A stretch of DNA of 64,000 bases from Paenibacillus harenae (GTDB taxonomy: Bacteria > Bacillota > Bacilli > Paenibacillales > Paenibacillaceae). The number at the start of each line of letters is the position of its first letter. Within the stretch, counting starts at the first letter, position 1. A model generated the notes under the pieces. That model did no database searches, was not told the DNA's origin, and worked only from the letters and a program-made list of their open reading frames with translations. Location: assembly GCF_030812415.1 (NCBI RefSeq), contig NZ_JAUSST010000002.1, positions 992,001 to 1,056,000 on the forward strand, given 5' to 3'. The translations under genes were made by a program, and so were the position numbers. Shown here piece by piece: positions 9,031 to 17,921 of the stretch.

Positions 9031-10932
9031 ATGATAAAAGAACAACTAACACGGGCATTGACCGATGCCGTGGAACAAATCGTGTCAGAGTCGGGGCTGA
9101 CGCCGGCTCGCCAAGTCAACGTCGTCGTCGAGCATCCGGCAAACGAGGCTAACGGAGAGTTTAGCAGCAATGTCGCGATGCAATTGGCGAAGCAGCTAAA
9201 GCGCGCTCCGCTCGCGATAGCTTCGGAGGTCAAGGAAAAACTGCTAGGGGACGGCGTTGTAAGCAAGCTTTTCGCGAAAATCGACGTTGCTCCTCCAGGT
9301 TTCATCAATTTCTATGTCAATTGGGAGCAGTGGGCGAAGCTTGACGCATCCGGTACCATTTCACCTTGGGCTAAGATGCGCCAGAAGGTGCTCATCGAAC
9401 ATACGTCGATTAATCCGAACAAGTCTGCCCATATCGGACACTTAAGAAATTCCTGTATAGGCGATACGCTTGCAAGATTGCTCAAGCAAGCGGGACACAA
9501 GGTAGAAGTGCATAACTACATCGACGACCTCGGGAATCAGCTTGCCGATACGGTAGTCGGCATGTTGCATACGGAGACTGCCCAGACGCATGCAAGGTTC
9601 GGCGACTACTGCTGGGAGACGTATGCGAAGGTGAACCAAACGTACAAGGAGAAGCCCGAACTGCTGGAAGAGCGCGCGAGAGTACTCGCCTATCTGGAGG
9701 AGGGCGGCAATAATATCGCTTGGATGGGGCTGCTTATTGCAGAGCGAATCGTGCGTGAACATGTCGAGGAGATGAGGCAGTTCGGCATCGATTACGATGT
9801 ACTCGTCTGGGAGAGCAGTATCGTAAGCGGGGGCTTCTGGCAGCGCGCTTTCGAGCTGCTCAAGCAGACCGATGTCTTCCGCATGGAGCAGCATGGCAAG
9901 CTTGCCGGCTGCTGGGTGCTCGCCCAACATGCGGCTTCCCGTTCAGAAGGGGAGGCTGGCGAAGCAGAGGAGCGCGAGCAGGGAGACCATCAAGCGGATA
10001 AGGTGCTTGTCCGCTCGAACGGTATTTTGACCTATACGGCCAAAGATATCGCTTATCATCTATGGAAGTTCGGCTTGCTCGACAATGATTTCCGTTACCG
10101 CAAATTCGGCGACCGTCTATGGTCTACGCATGCAAGCGGCGCGAAGAAGAAGATCGGTAAGGCGGATGCCGTCATTAACGTCATCGATCAGAGGCAGCAT
10201 TACCCGCAGGAGATGGTGAAGCAAGCGCTCGTCGCGATGGGGTACAAAAGTCAGGCGGAGCAGTTAAGGCATGTCAGCTACGGAGTCGTGTCGTTAAGTC
10301 CGTCAACGGCTGCTGGCCTTGGCGTGGATATTTCAGATGGCAAACATGCGTATCCGATGTCCGGCCGTCAAGGAATCGGCATCAAAGTATCGGAGCTGCT
10401 GACCCGGATGGAGGCAATCATTGACGCGAAGCGTTCAAGAAAGGCGGGAATTAAGAGCCGTACTATAGCGGCAGCCTCCATTCGCTACTACTTGCTGCGC
10501 TTTCATCTGCAGACAGAAATCGTGTTCGACCTGGAGCAGGCAACGGAAATATCGGGCAATACGGGCGTTTATTTGTTATATGCCTATGCACGAGCTTGCA
10601 GCATTTTGGAGAAAGCAGGGCATGTTGGCATTCAAAATCCGGCAGAAGCACATTTCGGGCAGCAGCTTGAGAAGCAGGAGCATGCCGTTCTTAGGCAGCT
10701 ATACTACTGGCCGGAGGCGCTGCAAGCAGCGGAGTCGGAGCTTGCCCCGAACATCGTCTGCAATTACACGTATGAGCTGACGACATTGTTTAACCATTTT
10801 TATGCGACGTGTTCCATATTGAAGGCTGCTCCCGCCCAGCGCCAACTGCGCTTATGGCTTACGCAGCGCTACAAGCAGACGCTTGGCGAGGCGCTTCATA
10901 TTCTTGGCATGCCTACTCCAACCAGCATGTAG
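9031..10932 (+). CDS. argS: Arginyl-tRNA synthetase, divergent type
   Basis: A 633-residue class I synthetase. The N-terminal Arg_S additional domain includes NVVVEHPANEANGEFSSNVA. The HIGH motif is HIGH at 134-137 in INPNKSAHIGHLRNSC, and the KMSKS-equivalent is MSGRQG (443-448). A C-terminal DALR anticodon-binding domain covers about 490-633. It is clearly longer than the roughly 556-residue Bacillus subtilis enzyme and lacks that enzyme's MSKRTG signature, so it resembles the NPNK/MSGR type seen in archaeal-like and secondary ArgRS proteins. An acidic insertion (EGEAGEAEEREQGD) lies near residue 312. ATG 9031 follows AAGGAGG. Expression is controlled by the T-box leader. It may be a second, stress- or resistance-linked copy; the window cannot show whether another argS exists. 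Confidence 0.92.
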   Translation: MIKEQLTRALTDAVEQIVSESGLTPARQVNVVVEHPANEANGEFSSNVAMQLAKQLKRAPLAIASEVKEKLLGDGVVSKLFAKIDVAPPGFINFYVNWEQWAKLDASGTISPWAKMRQKVLIEHTSINPNKSAHIGHLRNSCIGDTLARLLKQAGHKVEVHNYIDDLGNQLADTVVGMLHTETAQTHARFGDYCWETYAKVNQTYKEKPELLEERARVLAYLEEGGNNIAWMGLLIAERIVREHVEEMRQFGIDYDVLVWESSIVSGGFWQRAFELLKQTDVFRMEQHGKLAGCWVLAQHAASRSEGEAGEAEEREQGDHQADKVLVRSNGILTYTAKDIAYHLWKFGLLDNDFRYRKFGDRLWSTHASGAKKKIGKADAVINVIDQRQHYPQEMVKQALVAMGYKSQAEQLRHVSYGVVSLSPSTAAGLGVDISDGKHAYPMSGRQGIGIKVSELLTRMEAIIDAKRSRKAGIKSRTIAAASIRYYLLRFHLQTEIVFDLEQATEISGNTGVYLLYAYARACSILEKAGHVGIQNPAEAHFGQQLEKQEHAVLRQLYYWPEALQAAESELAPNIVCNYTYELTTLFNHFYATCSILKAAPAQRQLRLWLTQRYKQTLGEALHILGMPTPTSM

Positions 10933-11033
10933 CCTCATATTCCATTCATGCAATTGGCCGGTCCCACATATAAATGAACCCAGATGGGTACAGGCATCGG
11001 TTGTTTAATGCGGAATGGAAGGAGGCGGGTTCA

Positions 11034-13289
11034 ATGAGAATGAGTTCGCCGGATAACGGTATGATGATCGATTTTGCCGTGCAGGGGATGAGCTGCTCGG
11101 CGTGCGCGGCGCGCATAGAGAAATCGGTAGGCAAAATGGAGGGCGTTCATGAAGCGGCAGTCAGCTTCCCGCTGCGTACCGCTTGGGTGCAGTTCTCGCC
11201 GGAGCAGGTAAGTCCGGGACAAATCGCTGAGCGCGTTAGCCAGCTTGGCTTCACGGCATCGTTAAGCGAGCATGGCGATTCAGGGCTGCGCAAGGAGCAT
11301 GCGATACTAAGGCTTCGGTTGATCGGGTCCCTATTGCTAACGCTGCCGCTGCTGCTCACTATGATTCACCATCTGCCCATCCTTGTGCCGCTAGCGGCTT
11401 ATATACCGTCGTGGCTTACTTTGCCATGGCTTCAGCTTGCGCTGGCGACGGTGCTTCAATTCGTCATCGGCATGCCTTTCTACTTCGGCGCTTATTATGC
11501 GCTGAGACAGAAAAGCGCCAATATGGACGTGCTGGTCGCGGTAGGCACGACCGCCGCCTATTTGTACAGCCATTACATCGTGTTCCAACACGATTTGTTC
11601 GGCGCATCGACCTTCGGGGCGGAGATGCCGGCGCTATACTTCGAGACGTCAGCGGTCGTCATTACGGCTGTATTGCTTGGCAAATATATTGAGGCTTCCG
11701 CCTCGCTAAAGGCGAATCTGAATACGGCCGGCTATGTGACGCTTCAAAGTCAGACTGCCATGGTTGAACGCGCTGGCCAAATAACGAAGCTGCGCACGGA
11801 GTTCGTACGGGCGGGGGATACGGTCATTGTAGAGCCGGGCGAACTCGTGCCGGTCGACGGGACGGTTATCTCCGGCGAATCATCCGTCGATGAAGCGTTA
11901 TTGACAGGCGAGAGCACGCCAGTCGCGAAGCGCGAAGGCGACAACATCTGGGCAGGCACGCGCAATGTCGGCGTCCGGCTCCGCATATGGACGGTTGCGG
12001 CTGGTCACGATACGCTGCTGAGCCGAATCGGCGAGCTGGTCAGGCAGGCGCAGCGTTCCAAGTCGTCGATCCAGCGAAACGTAGATGCTGCAGCGGGCTG
12101 GTTCGTGCCGCTTATGCTGCTTCTTGCCGCGCTAACCTTCCTGTTATGGATCCTTGTGCTTGATCCAGGCAATTGGAGCCGGGCATTCGTCAGCTCGATC
12201 GCCGTCATGCTGGCTGCGTGTCCGTGCGCGCTCGGGCTGGCTGCCCCGATCTCGCTTGTCCTGGCGTCCGGCCGCCTCGCGAAGCAAGGCATCGTCGCGA
12301 AGGAAGCGGGGGCGCTGGAGCGGCTTGCTTTGATCGATACCGTCATCTTCGATAAAACGGGCACTTTGACCGAAGGCAAGCCGAGAGTGAGCGCGCTTCA
12401 ACCGCTTAAAGGCAGCCGCTCCTCTGCTCTTCGGCTTGCAGCAGCTGCCGAATCGGCATCGTCGCATCCTCTAGCTGCCGCGATCAGGCAAGAAGCGGCG
12501 AAGACGGGGCTTGTCATTCCTATGCCCGACAGCCAAGTCTATACGCCGGGCGGCGGCGTAGTCGCCGTAGTGAATAAGCAGCAGGTCGGGGTTGGCAACG
12601 CGGGCTTCGCGAAAGAGCGGGGATGGTTGGTCAGCGAGGAGGGTGAGAAGTTCGCGAAGAGCAAGGAGGCGGCGGGAGAGACGGTGCTGTTCATCGCCAT
12701 CAATGACGAATGCGTAGCGATGATCGCGCTCATCGATTCGGTGAAGTCCGATGCCCGCTCGGTCGTAAGCGACTTAAGATCGCTTGGCGTATCGATCCTG
12801 CTGGCGACGGGCGACCGGGAAGCGCCCGCTCGCGCCGCGGCGAAAGCGGCAGGCATAACCGAGGTGCACGCATCGATGCTGCCCGAAGCAAAGCAGTCGC
12901 TCGTCGAACGGCTGAAGAAACGGGGCAAGCGCGTTGCGATGGCAGGAGACGGCTGGAATGACGCGCCGGCGCTCGCATCCTCCGATGTCGGCATCGCGAT
13001 GGGCAACGGGACGGAAGCAGCGCTGACAGCCGGTCACCTGTCGCTGCTTAATTCACGATTGCTCGCTATTCCGGGGGCAATCCGGATTAGCAGGCTTACG
13101 CTTCGCAACGTACGGCAAAATCTCGCCTTTGCATTCCTCTACAATGTCGTCATCATTCCTTTCGCGGCGCTCGGCATGCTGAAGCCTTGGATGGCCGGTA
13201 CGGCGATGGCGCTGAGCTCGGTGTCGGTCGTCGGCAACGCGCTGCGCCTGGGCGGTCAGATCAAGCGCGAGGAACGGAGACGCCGATGA
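11034..13289 (+). CDS. copA: Copper-translocating P1B-type ATPase
   Basis: A 751-residue membrane ATPase that would move Cu(I) across the cytoplasmic membrane. One N-terminal heavy-metal-associated domain carries GMSCSACAAR (CxxC at 21-24). Then come the actuator TGES motif, the transmembrane CPC (396-398), the phosphorylation motif DKTGT (Asp at 440), SSHPLA (the HP motif of the nucleotide domain) and GDGWNDAP (638-643). Start ATG 11034 has GGAGG upstream. The downstream gene overlaps by 4 bp (ATGA). No CsoR or CopZ gene lies nearby. The companions (DsbD_2 and FixH-like genes) hint at copper supply for oxidase assembly rather than simple detoxification, which is inference. Confidence 0.95.
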   Translation: MRMSSPDNGMMIDFAVQGMSCSACAARIEKSVGKMEGVHEAAVSFPLRTAWVQFSPEQVSPGQIAERVSQLGFTASLSEHGDSGLRKEHAILRLRLIGSLLLTLPLLLTMIHHLPILVPLAAYIPSWLTLPWLQLALATVLQFVIGMPFYFGAYYALRQKSANMDVLVAVGTTAAYLYSHYIVFQHDLFGASTFGAEMPALYFETSAVVITAVLLGKYIEASASLKANLNTAGYVTLQSQTAMVERAGQITKLRTEFVRAGDTVIVEPGELVPVDGTVISGESSVDEALLTGESTPVAKREGDNIWAGTRNVGVRLRIWTVAAGHDTLLSRIGELVRQAQRSKSSIQRNVDAAAGWFVPLMLLLAALTFLLWILVLDPGNWSRAFVSSIAVMLAACPCALGLAAPISLVLASGRLAKQGIVAKEAGALERLALIDTVIFDKTGTLTEGKPRVSALQPLKGSRSSALRLAAAAESASSHPLAAAIRQEAAKTGLVIPMPDSQVYTPGGGVVAVVNKQQVGVGNAGFAKERGWLVSEEGEKFAKSKEAAGETVLFIAINDECVAMIALIDSVKSDARSVVSDLRSLGVSILLATGDREAPARAAAKAAGITEVHASMLPEAKQSLVERLKKRGKRVAMAGDGWNDAPALASSDVGIAMGNGTEAALTAGHLSLLNSRLLAIPGAIRISRLTLRNVRQNLAFAFLYNVVIIPFAALGMLKPWMAGTAMALSSVSVVGNALRLGGQIKREERRRR

Positions 13290-13972
13290 CGCTCACGTGG
13301 AATCTGATCGGCTTGATCGTGCTGACAGGCTTGTTCAGCGCTCCGCACTGCATCGGCATGTGCGGAGGAATCGTTTCATCGGTATCTTTGCAATCTTCCG
13401 CATCTGCTCGCCGTTCGATGCTGCTGTACAACGCGGGCAGAATTACCTCCTATACGTTGCTTGGCGCCGTCATGGGAGCAGTTGGCTCGTTCGTTGATCT
13501 AGCCGGCAAGCTGGCAGGCATCCAAGGCATTGCCTCGATCGTTGGCGGCTGTTTCGTCTTGTTATGGCTTTGGCGCCGATTCCAGCTGCCGTTGATGAGC
13601 AAGCTGTCCTCGCAGTTGCACAAGCGGCTGGTAGGAAGATCGGGGCAGTCGCCGGCCAGCGAAACGACGCATTTGCTCGCGACAGGCATCGCGTTCGGCT
13701 TCCTGCCATGCGGCTTAACCTATGCGATGCAGATGAATGCGGCGGCCAGTGGAGCGCCTTTTGAAGGAGCTGCCATTATGGCCATCTTCGGTCTCTCGAC
13801 GTTCCCGGCGCTGGCAGCGGCCGCCTCGATCGCTGCTTTCGCGGGCAGACGCTGGCGCAGATTCATGCGCAAGGCAGGCGTTATAACGGCAATTGCCGTA
13901 GGTTTATTGTCGATTATGCGGGGGTTGGCCGTAAACGGCGTCATACCAAGTATTTCGCCTTGGCTCTGGTAA
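13286..13972 (+). CDS. DsbD_2/TauE-SafE-like membrane protein
   Basis: A 228-residue polytopic membrane protein with about six helices. The first helix region has APHCIGMCGG and a later repeat has GFLPCGLTYAM, each with conserved Cys/His, as in the DsbD_2 family (often named sulfite exporter TauE/SafE). It starts inside the copA stop codon (ATGA), so translation is probably coupled. In other bacteria such proteins sit beside FixI/CcoI copper ATPases, suggesting a role in copper or thiol handling for cytochrome oxidase. The exact substrate is not known. Confidence 0.85.
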   Translation: MTLTWNLIGLIVLTGLFSAPHCIGMCGGIVSSVSLQSSASARRSMLLYNAGRITSYTLLGAVMGAVGSFVDLAGKLAGIQGIASIVGGCFVLLWLWRRFQLPLMSKLSSQLHKRLVGRSGQSPASETTHLLATGIAFGFLPCGLTYAMQMNAAASGAPFEGAAIMAIFGLSTFPALAAAASIAAFAGRRWRRFMRKAGVITAIAVGLLSIMRGLAVNGVIPSISPWLW

Positions 13973-13978
13973 ACTCCA

Positions 13979-14440
13979 TCAATGAACAGCCGTGAGTCGT
14001 CTTGCTATCGTATAGCTACCCTCCGCCGTCTCCAGCGATAACGTCGCTTTCCACGTTCCCGCCATAAGCGGCATGCCTTCGCCCTCGTAAACGCCAGGAG
14101 CAGTCTCGGTTAATTCGAAGCTGTAATTACCGCAATTCATTCCGATCATATCTAATACGATGGATAAATGAGCATTTTGTAACGGCGCTCCCGAAGAGGT
14201 GTTAAGCGTTAGCCGAAAGTCGTTCAATTCAAGCACTTTGGCCGGATAGCGGCCGATCTCCCACGTAACCGAGCCTTCCCCGAATGAATGCGCGGTTACG
14301 GCAGGAGGCGCGGCTTCGGTCGTTTGCAGCCATGCGAATGCAGCGGTAACGATAACGGCCGCGGCAAGCAATGCCAACAACCATTTATAAATCGGCGTTC
14401 GGGTTGTCGTTGTAGCTAAGGTTTCAGCAGACTCCATCAT
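13979..14440 (-). CDS. FixH/YtkA-like membrane-anchored protein
   Basis: A 153-residue protein: short cytoplasmic N-terminus, one hydrophobic helix (about 18-38), then an extracytoplasmic beta-sandwich-type domain with DMIGMNCGNYSFELTE and MPLMAGTWKATLSL, as in YtkA-like/FixH families. The start is the first of two adjacent ATG codons, with AGAAGGG upstream on the minus strand; an upstream in-frame ATG has no ribosome site. It is convergent with the DsbD_2-type gene, 6 bp apart. FixH proteins take part in cytochrome oxidase or copper delivery, consistent with the neighbours. Assignment to the family is by pattern, not by search. Confidence 0.75.
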   Translation of the reverse strand: MMESAETLATTTTRTPIYKWLLALLAAAVIVTAAFAWLQTTEAAPPAVTAHSFGEGSVTWEIGRYPAKVLELNDFRLTLNTSSGAPLQNAHLSIVLDMIGMNCGNYSFELTETAPGVYEGEGMPLMAGTWKATLSLETAEGSYTIARRLTAVH

Positions 14441-14626
14441 TAGCGCACCCTTCTGCAGCTTTTTTTCATAGCGGAATGAGTCAAAAAAATCGCATCTGTA
14501 GTTACCTATGCTGAGCAAGCGGATGAAAGAACAGCGGGCGTCATCTATCCATTGTCTGACTTTGGCGGGTAGGGATAGACAAATGGTAGGAAGATGTGTA
14601 TAGTTACATCTGACAATTTCATAGAA

Positions 14627-14861
14627 AATAACTAGGTGTCGAGACGGTAATCAGCGCAGCGCGAGCGTTGCTTGGAAAGCCGTCGAGACTTAATAGGGAA
14701 GCCGGTGCAATTCCGGCACGGACCCGCCACTGTAAGGAATGGCCGGAGAGCGCAAGCTCTCGTCGCAAGGCCAGTGCTTCGGCATTTATGTCACTGAGTT
14801 TAACCGCTCGGGAAGACGCCGAAATGCATGTATTCCAAGTCAGGAGACCTGCCTATTTATT
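14627..14861 (+). promoter_or_regulatory. Cobalamin (B12) riboswitch aptamer
   Basis: Hallmarks are the core ggaagccggtgcaattccgg-type segment, gcacggacccgccactgta, and the B12-box-type sequence aagtcaggagacctgcc near 14837-14853. Outer P1 arms (AATAA..TAGG near 14627 and CCTA.TTATT near 14852) can pair. It sits before the corrinoid uptake and salvage operon and is followed by a terminator, so adenosylcobalamin should reduce transcription of the nine genes downstream. Confidence 0.96.
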
Positions 14862-14943
14862 AACGCTGAATCCTACGAGGAAAATAGGGAGGTGTTGCAT
14901 ACGATACATAGCTTATCGCCGCTTTGGAAGCGGTATTTGTGCA

Positions 14944-14977
14944 GCATTTCTGACTTGACGTCGGAAATGCTTTTTTT
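14944..14977 (+). terminator. Riboswitch expression-platform terminator
   Basis: GCATTTC..GAC pairs with GTC.GAAATGC (14944-14970), followed by seven T. It lies about 80 nt after the aptamer and 90 nt before btuF, the usual layout for a transcription-terminating B12 switch. Confidence 0.9.
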
Positions 14978-15068
14978 GTGTTCGGCCGACAGCCGCAGCT
15001 GATGCTAATGCTAATGCTGGAACCGCCATTTTGTTAGATAAATAGAGAGCATAGGAGTGTTTATATCA

Positions 15069-16061
15069 ATGAAGAAGATGAACAAAGCTTGGATGGGATT
15101 GCTGCTGGCCATGATGCTCGTCATCATGACCGCTTGCGGGTCGAACAGCAATAATGGGGGGCAAGCAACGAACCAACCGACGAATGCGGCCTCGGAAGCG
15201 CCAACGAATGCGCCGGATAACGATGGGGAAAGCGCATCGGCAACGGTCTATCCATTAACCGTTAAAGACGATACAGGAACGGAAGTAACGTTCGCTCAAG
15301 CGCCTACGAAGGTCGTTTCATTGGCACCCAGCGAGACGGAAACAATCTATGCGATCGGTTCTGGCGAGCAGGTCGTTGGCGTGGACAGCTTCAGCAACTA
15401 CCCGGAAGAGGCAGTCGCTAAGCAGCAGGTCGGGGATATGACGACGAATATCGAAGCCGTTACCGGGCTCAATCCCGATCTCGTGATCGCTTCCTCTTCC
15501 ATGAACGTCGATGCGATCAAGCAGCTTCGCGAGCTTAACATCCCGGTTTATGCGACGGATCCTCTTACTTACGATGCGGTAGTTGCCAAAATCGAGACTT
15601 TAGGTAAAATTATGAATAGACAAGCGGAAGCTGCCGCTGTTGCCGAGCATATGATTCAAGCGAAGCAGCAGGTAACGGAAGCGGTAAAAGACGCGGAGAA
15701 GAAAAATGTATATCTGGAGTTCTCCCCCGGCTGGACGGTTGGCTCGGGCACGTTCCTCGACGAGCTTCTTACGCTCGCCGGCGGAACAAACGTAGCTGGC
15801 GGAAGTTCAGGTTGGTTCGAGGTTAACGCGGAAGAGGTTGTTGCCAAAAATCCGCAGCTGATCGTATACCCGGCTTGGAAGGAGGAGCCGAATCCGATTG
15901 TCGCCGGTATCGAGAGCCGTCCAGGATGGGACGCGATCGATGCAGTGAAGAATAAGCAAATGTTCGCCGTGACGGAGGACCCGCTCGTGCGTGTAGGTCC
16001 ACGCCTCGCCGACGGATTGCTTGAGCTTGCGAAGGTGATTCACCCGGATCTCGTCAAATAA
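15069..16061 (+). CDS. btuF: Cobalamin ABC transporter binding lipoprotein
   Basis: A 330-residue lipoprotein. The signal peptide ends at the lipobox MTAC (about residues 21-24), followed by an Asn/Thr-rich spacer. The substrate-binding TroA/BtuF fold then runs from YPLTVKDDTGTEVTF through SLAPSETETIYAIGSGEQVVG to GWDAIDAVKNKQMFAV. Lipid-anchored at the outer membrane face, it captures corrinoids for BtuCD. ATG 15069 is chosen; GTG 15057 overlaps the ribosome site. First gene after the B12 riboswitch, which fixes the substrate class as corrinoid rather than siderophore. Confidence 0.92.
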   Translation: MKKMNKAWMGLLLAMMLVIMTACGSNSNNGGQATNQPTNAASEAPTNAPDNDGESASATVYPLTVKDDTGTEVTFAQAPTKVVSLAPSETETIYAIGSGEQVVGVDSFSNYPEEAVAKQQVGDMTTNIEAVTGLNPDLVIASSSMNVDAIKQLRELNIPVYATDPLTYDAVVAKIETLGKIMNRQAEAAAVAEHMIQAKQQVTEAVKDAEKKNVYLEFSPGWTVGSGTFLDELLTLAGGTNVAGGSSGWFEVNAEEVVAKNPQLIVYPAWKEEPNPIVAGIESRPGWDAIDAVKNKQMFAVTEDPLVRVGPRLADGLLELAKVIHPDLVK

Positions 16062-16064
16062 GCA

Positions 16065-17102
16065 ATGAAACCTAAAGGAATTATTTATGGAGGAGCAGCT
16101 TTGCTCCTTCTTGCCGTTTCTATGATCGTAAGTTTATCTATCGGTACGTCGGGTCTCACGGTAGGCAAGGTATGGGGGATTCTGATTCACCAGCTCCCTT
16201 GGATGAACGGGGGCGACGAATTGTATAGCATAGGCGAAGTTGCGATCGTAACGCAGGTGAGGCTGTCGCGCGTGCTGCTTGCCGTCCTTGTCGGCGCATG
16301 TCTGGCGCTTGCCGGCACTGGCTTCCAAGGGGTGCTGCGCAATCCGCTGGCAGATCCTTATACGTTAGGCGTCGCCTCGGGAAGCTCGGTAGGCGCCGCT
16401 TTTATTATTTTGTTCGGACTGCAAATGGCGCTTGGCATGTGGACGATTCCTCTCGTTGCATTCCTTACGGGCAGCATCACGTTGTTTGGCGTGTTCTGGC
16501 TGTCGCGAAGCAAAGGCGCGATGCATATCGAAACGCTTATTTTATCCGGCGTCATTCTTCAAGCTTTTCTAGGCGCGTTCGTATCGTTCATGGTGTCGCT
16601 CTCGCAAGGCGTCGTCAACCAAATTTTGTTCTGGCTTATGGGCTCGCTGGCGATGCGCAACTGGGACAATGTGTATATGCTTATTCCGTTTCTTGTCATC
16701 GGCTTCCCCGTGCTGCTCTTCTATGGCCAATCGCTCAATTTATTCGTTTTAGGCGAACGCCATGCCGCCCATGCCGGCGTTCGCGTGGAGCGAACGAAGC
16801 TCATCGTGCTGATCGCATCGACGCTGCTTACGGCTGCGGCCGTATCCGTATCGGGGGTAATCGGCTTCGTCGGTCTTGTTGTTCCTCACTTGATCCGTCT
16901 GCTCGTTGGACCGGATTATAGGCTTATTACGCCGCTTGCGGCAATTGGGGGCGGTATTTTCGTGCTTTGGGCGGATACGCTGGCTCGGAATGCGCTAAGT
17001 CCGAGGGAGATTCCGCTTGGCGTCGTGACGGCGCTGATTGGCGCCCCATTCTTTGCGTATCTGCTCCACCTCAGGAAGATGAACGGAGGCGGTCGGCTAT
17101 AA
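16065..17102 (+). CDS. btuC: Cobalamin ABC transporter permease (FecCD family)
   Basis: A 345-residue polytopic protein with about ten helices. FecCD landmarks include GTGFQGVLRNPLADPYTLGVASG and the coupling segment near GFVGLVVPHLIRLLVGPDYR. It starts 3 bp after the btuF stop and forms the membrane channel of the BtuFCD importer. Confidence 0.95.
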   Translation: MKPKGIIYGGAALLLLAVSMIVSLSIGTSGLTVGKVWGILIHQLPWMNGGDELYSIGEVAIVTQVRLSRVLLAVLVGACLALAGTGFQGVLRNPLADPYTLGVASGSSVGAAFIILFGLQMALGMWTIPLVAFLTGSITLFGVFWLSRSKGAMHIETLILSGVILQAFLGAFVSFMVSLSQGVVNQILFWLMGSLAMRNWDNVYMLIPFLVIGFPVLLFYGQSLNLFVLGERHAAHAGVRVERTKLIVLIASTLLTAAAVSVSGVIGFVGLVVPHLIRLLVGPDYRLITPLAAIGGGIFVLWADTLARNALSPREIPLGVVTALIGAPFFAYLLHLRKMNGGGRL

Positions 17103-17107
17103 CTATC

Positions 17108-17887
17108 TTGGAGGCAAAAGGGATTGTACAAACGATTCAAGGCCGAAAGGTGCTGCATGAGCTTGACTGCTCGTTCCTGAAGGGAAAGATTTATGGCATT
17201 ATCGGGCCAAACGGAGTCGGCAAGTCAACGCTGCTCCAACTGCTGTCCGGCGTCGAGAAGGCGGCGAAGGGCGAAGTGCTGCTGTCGGGAGAATCGATCC
17301 TATCGATACCGCGCAAAGCGTTAGCCCGCAAGATGGCTGTGCTTCAGCAGAACGGCTTGCCTCCGGTCGGTTTTACCGTGCGTGAGGTCGTTGGCATGGG
17401 GCGATTTCCCTATCAAAGCTGGCTTGGCAGCGAAGAACAGGATCCGGCGCCGATTATCGATGAAGCGCTTGAGGCCATGGGGCTGGCTGTTCTTCAGGAG
17501 CGCAAGATGGATCAGCTCAGCGGCGGGGAACGACAGCGGGTTGCGCTTGCGAAGCTCATGGTTCAAGAGCCGTCGATTATTTTGCTGGATGAGCCGACGA
17601 CTTATTTGGACATCGGGTATCAGGTGCAATTGCTTGATACGGTGAAGTCTTGGCAGCGAGAGCGGGGGTTAACGGTCATTGCGGTGCTGCATGACCTGAA
17701 CTTGGCCTCGTTGTACTGCGATGAGCTCGTCGTGCTTCATGAAGGCAGGATCGCAGCTATCGGAACGCCGCAGAATGTGCTGACAACGGAATTGATCGAA
17801 CGGGTGTACGAGACGACGACGGCTATCGTGCCGCATCCGGTAACGGGCATGCCGCAAATTATGCTGCAGCCAAGCGGATCGTCATAA
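17108..17887 (+). CDS. btuD: Cobalamin ABC transporter ATPase
   Basis: A 259-residue ABC ATPase: Walker A GPNGVGKST, Q-loop region VLQQNGLPPVGFTVREV, signature LSGGERQR, Walker B IILLDEPTTYLD, switch His in VLHDLNLASLYCDE. The start is uncertain. TTG 17108 gives the normal family length but lies about 18 nt after GGAGG (17085-17089). An ATA codon at 17099 has better spacing but is a rare start, and the next in-frame ATG (16967) would add 47 residues deep inside btuC. Function is clear from domain and operon. Confidence 0.9.
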   Translation: MEAKGIVQTIQGRKVLHELDCSFLKGKIYGIIGPNGVGKSTLLQLLSGVEKAAKGEVLLSGESILSIPRKALARKMAVLQQNGLPPVGFTVREVVGMGRFPYQSWLGSEEQDPAPIIDEALEAMGLAVLQERKMDQLSGGERQRVALAKLMVQEPSIILLDEPTTYLDIGYQVQLLDTVKSWQRERGLTVIAVLHDLNLASLYCDELVVLHEGRIAAIGTPQNVLTTELIERVYETTTAIVPHPVTGMPQIMLQPSGSS

Positions 17888-17921
17888 CGATCTCGACAAG
17901 GGGATAAAGGGGAGCAAGGAC

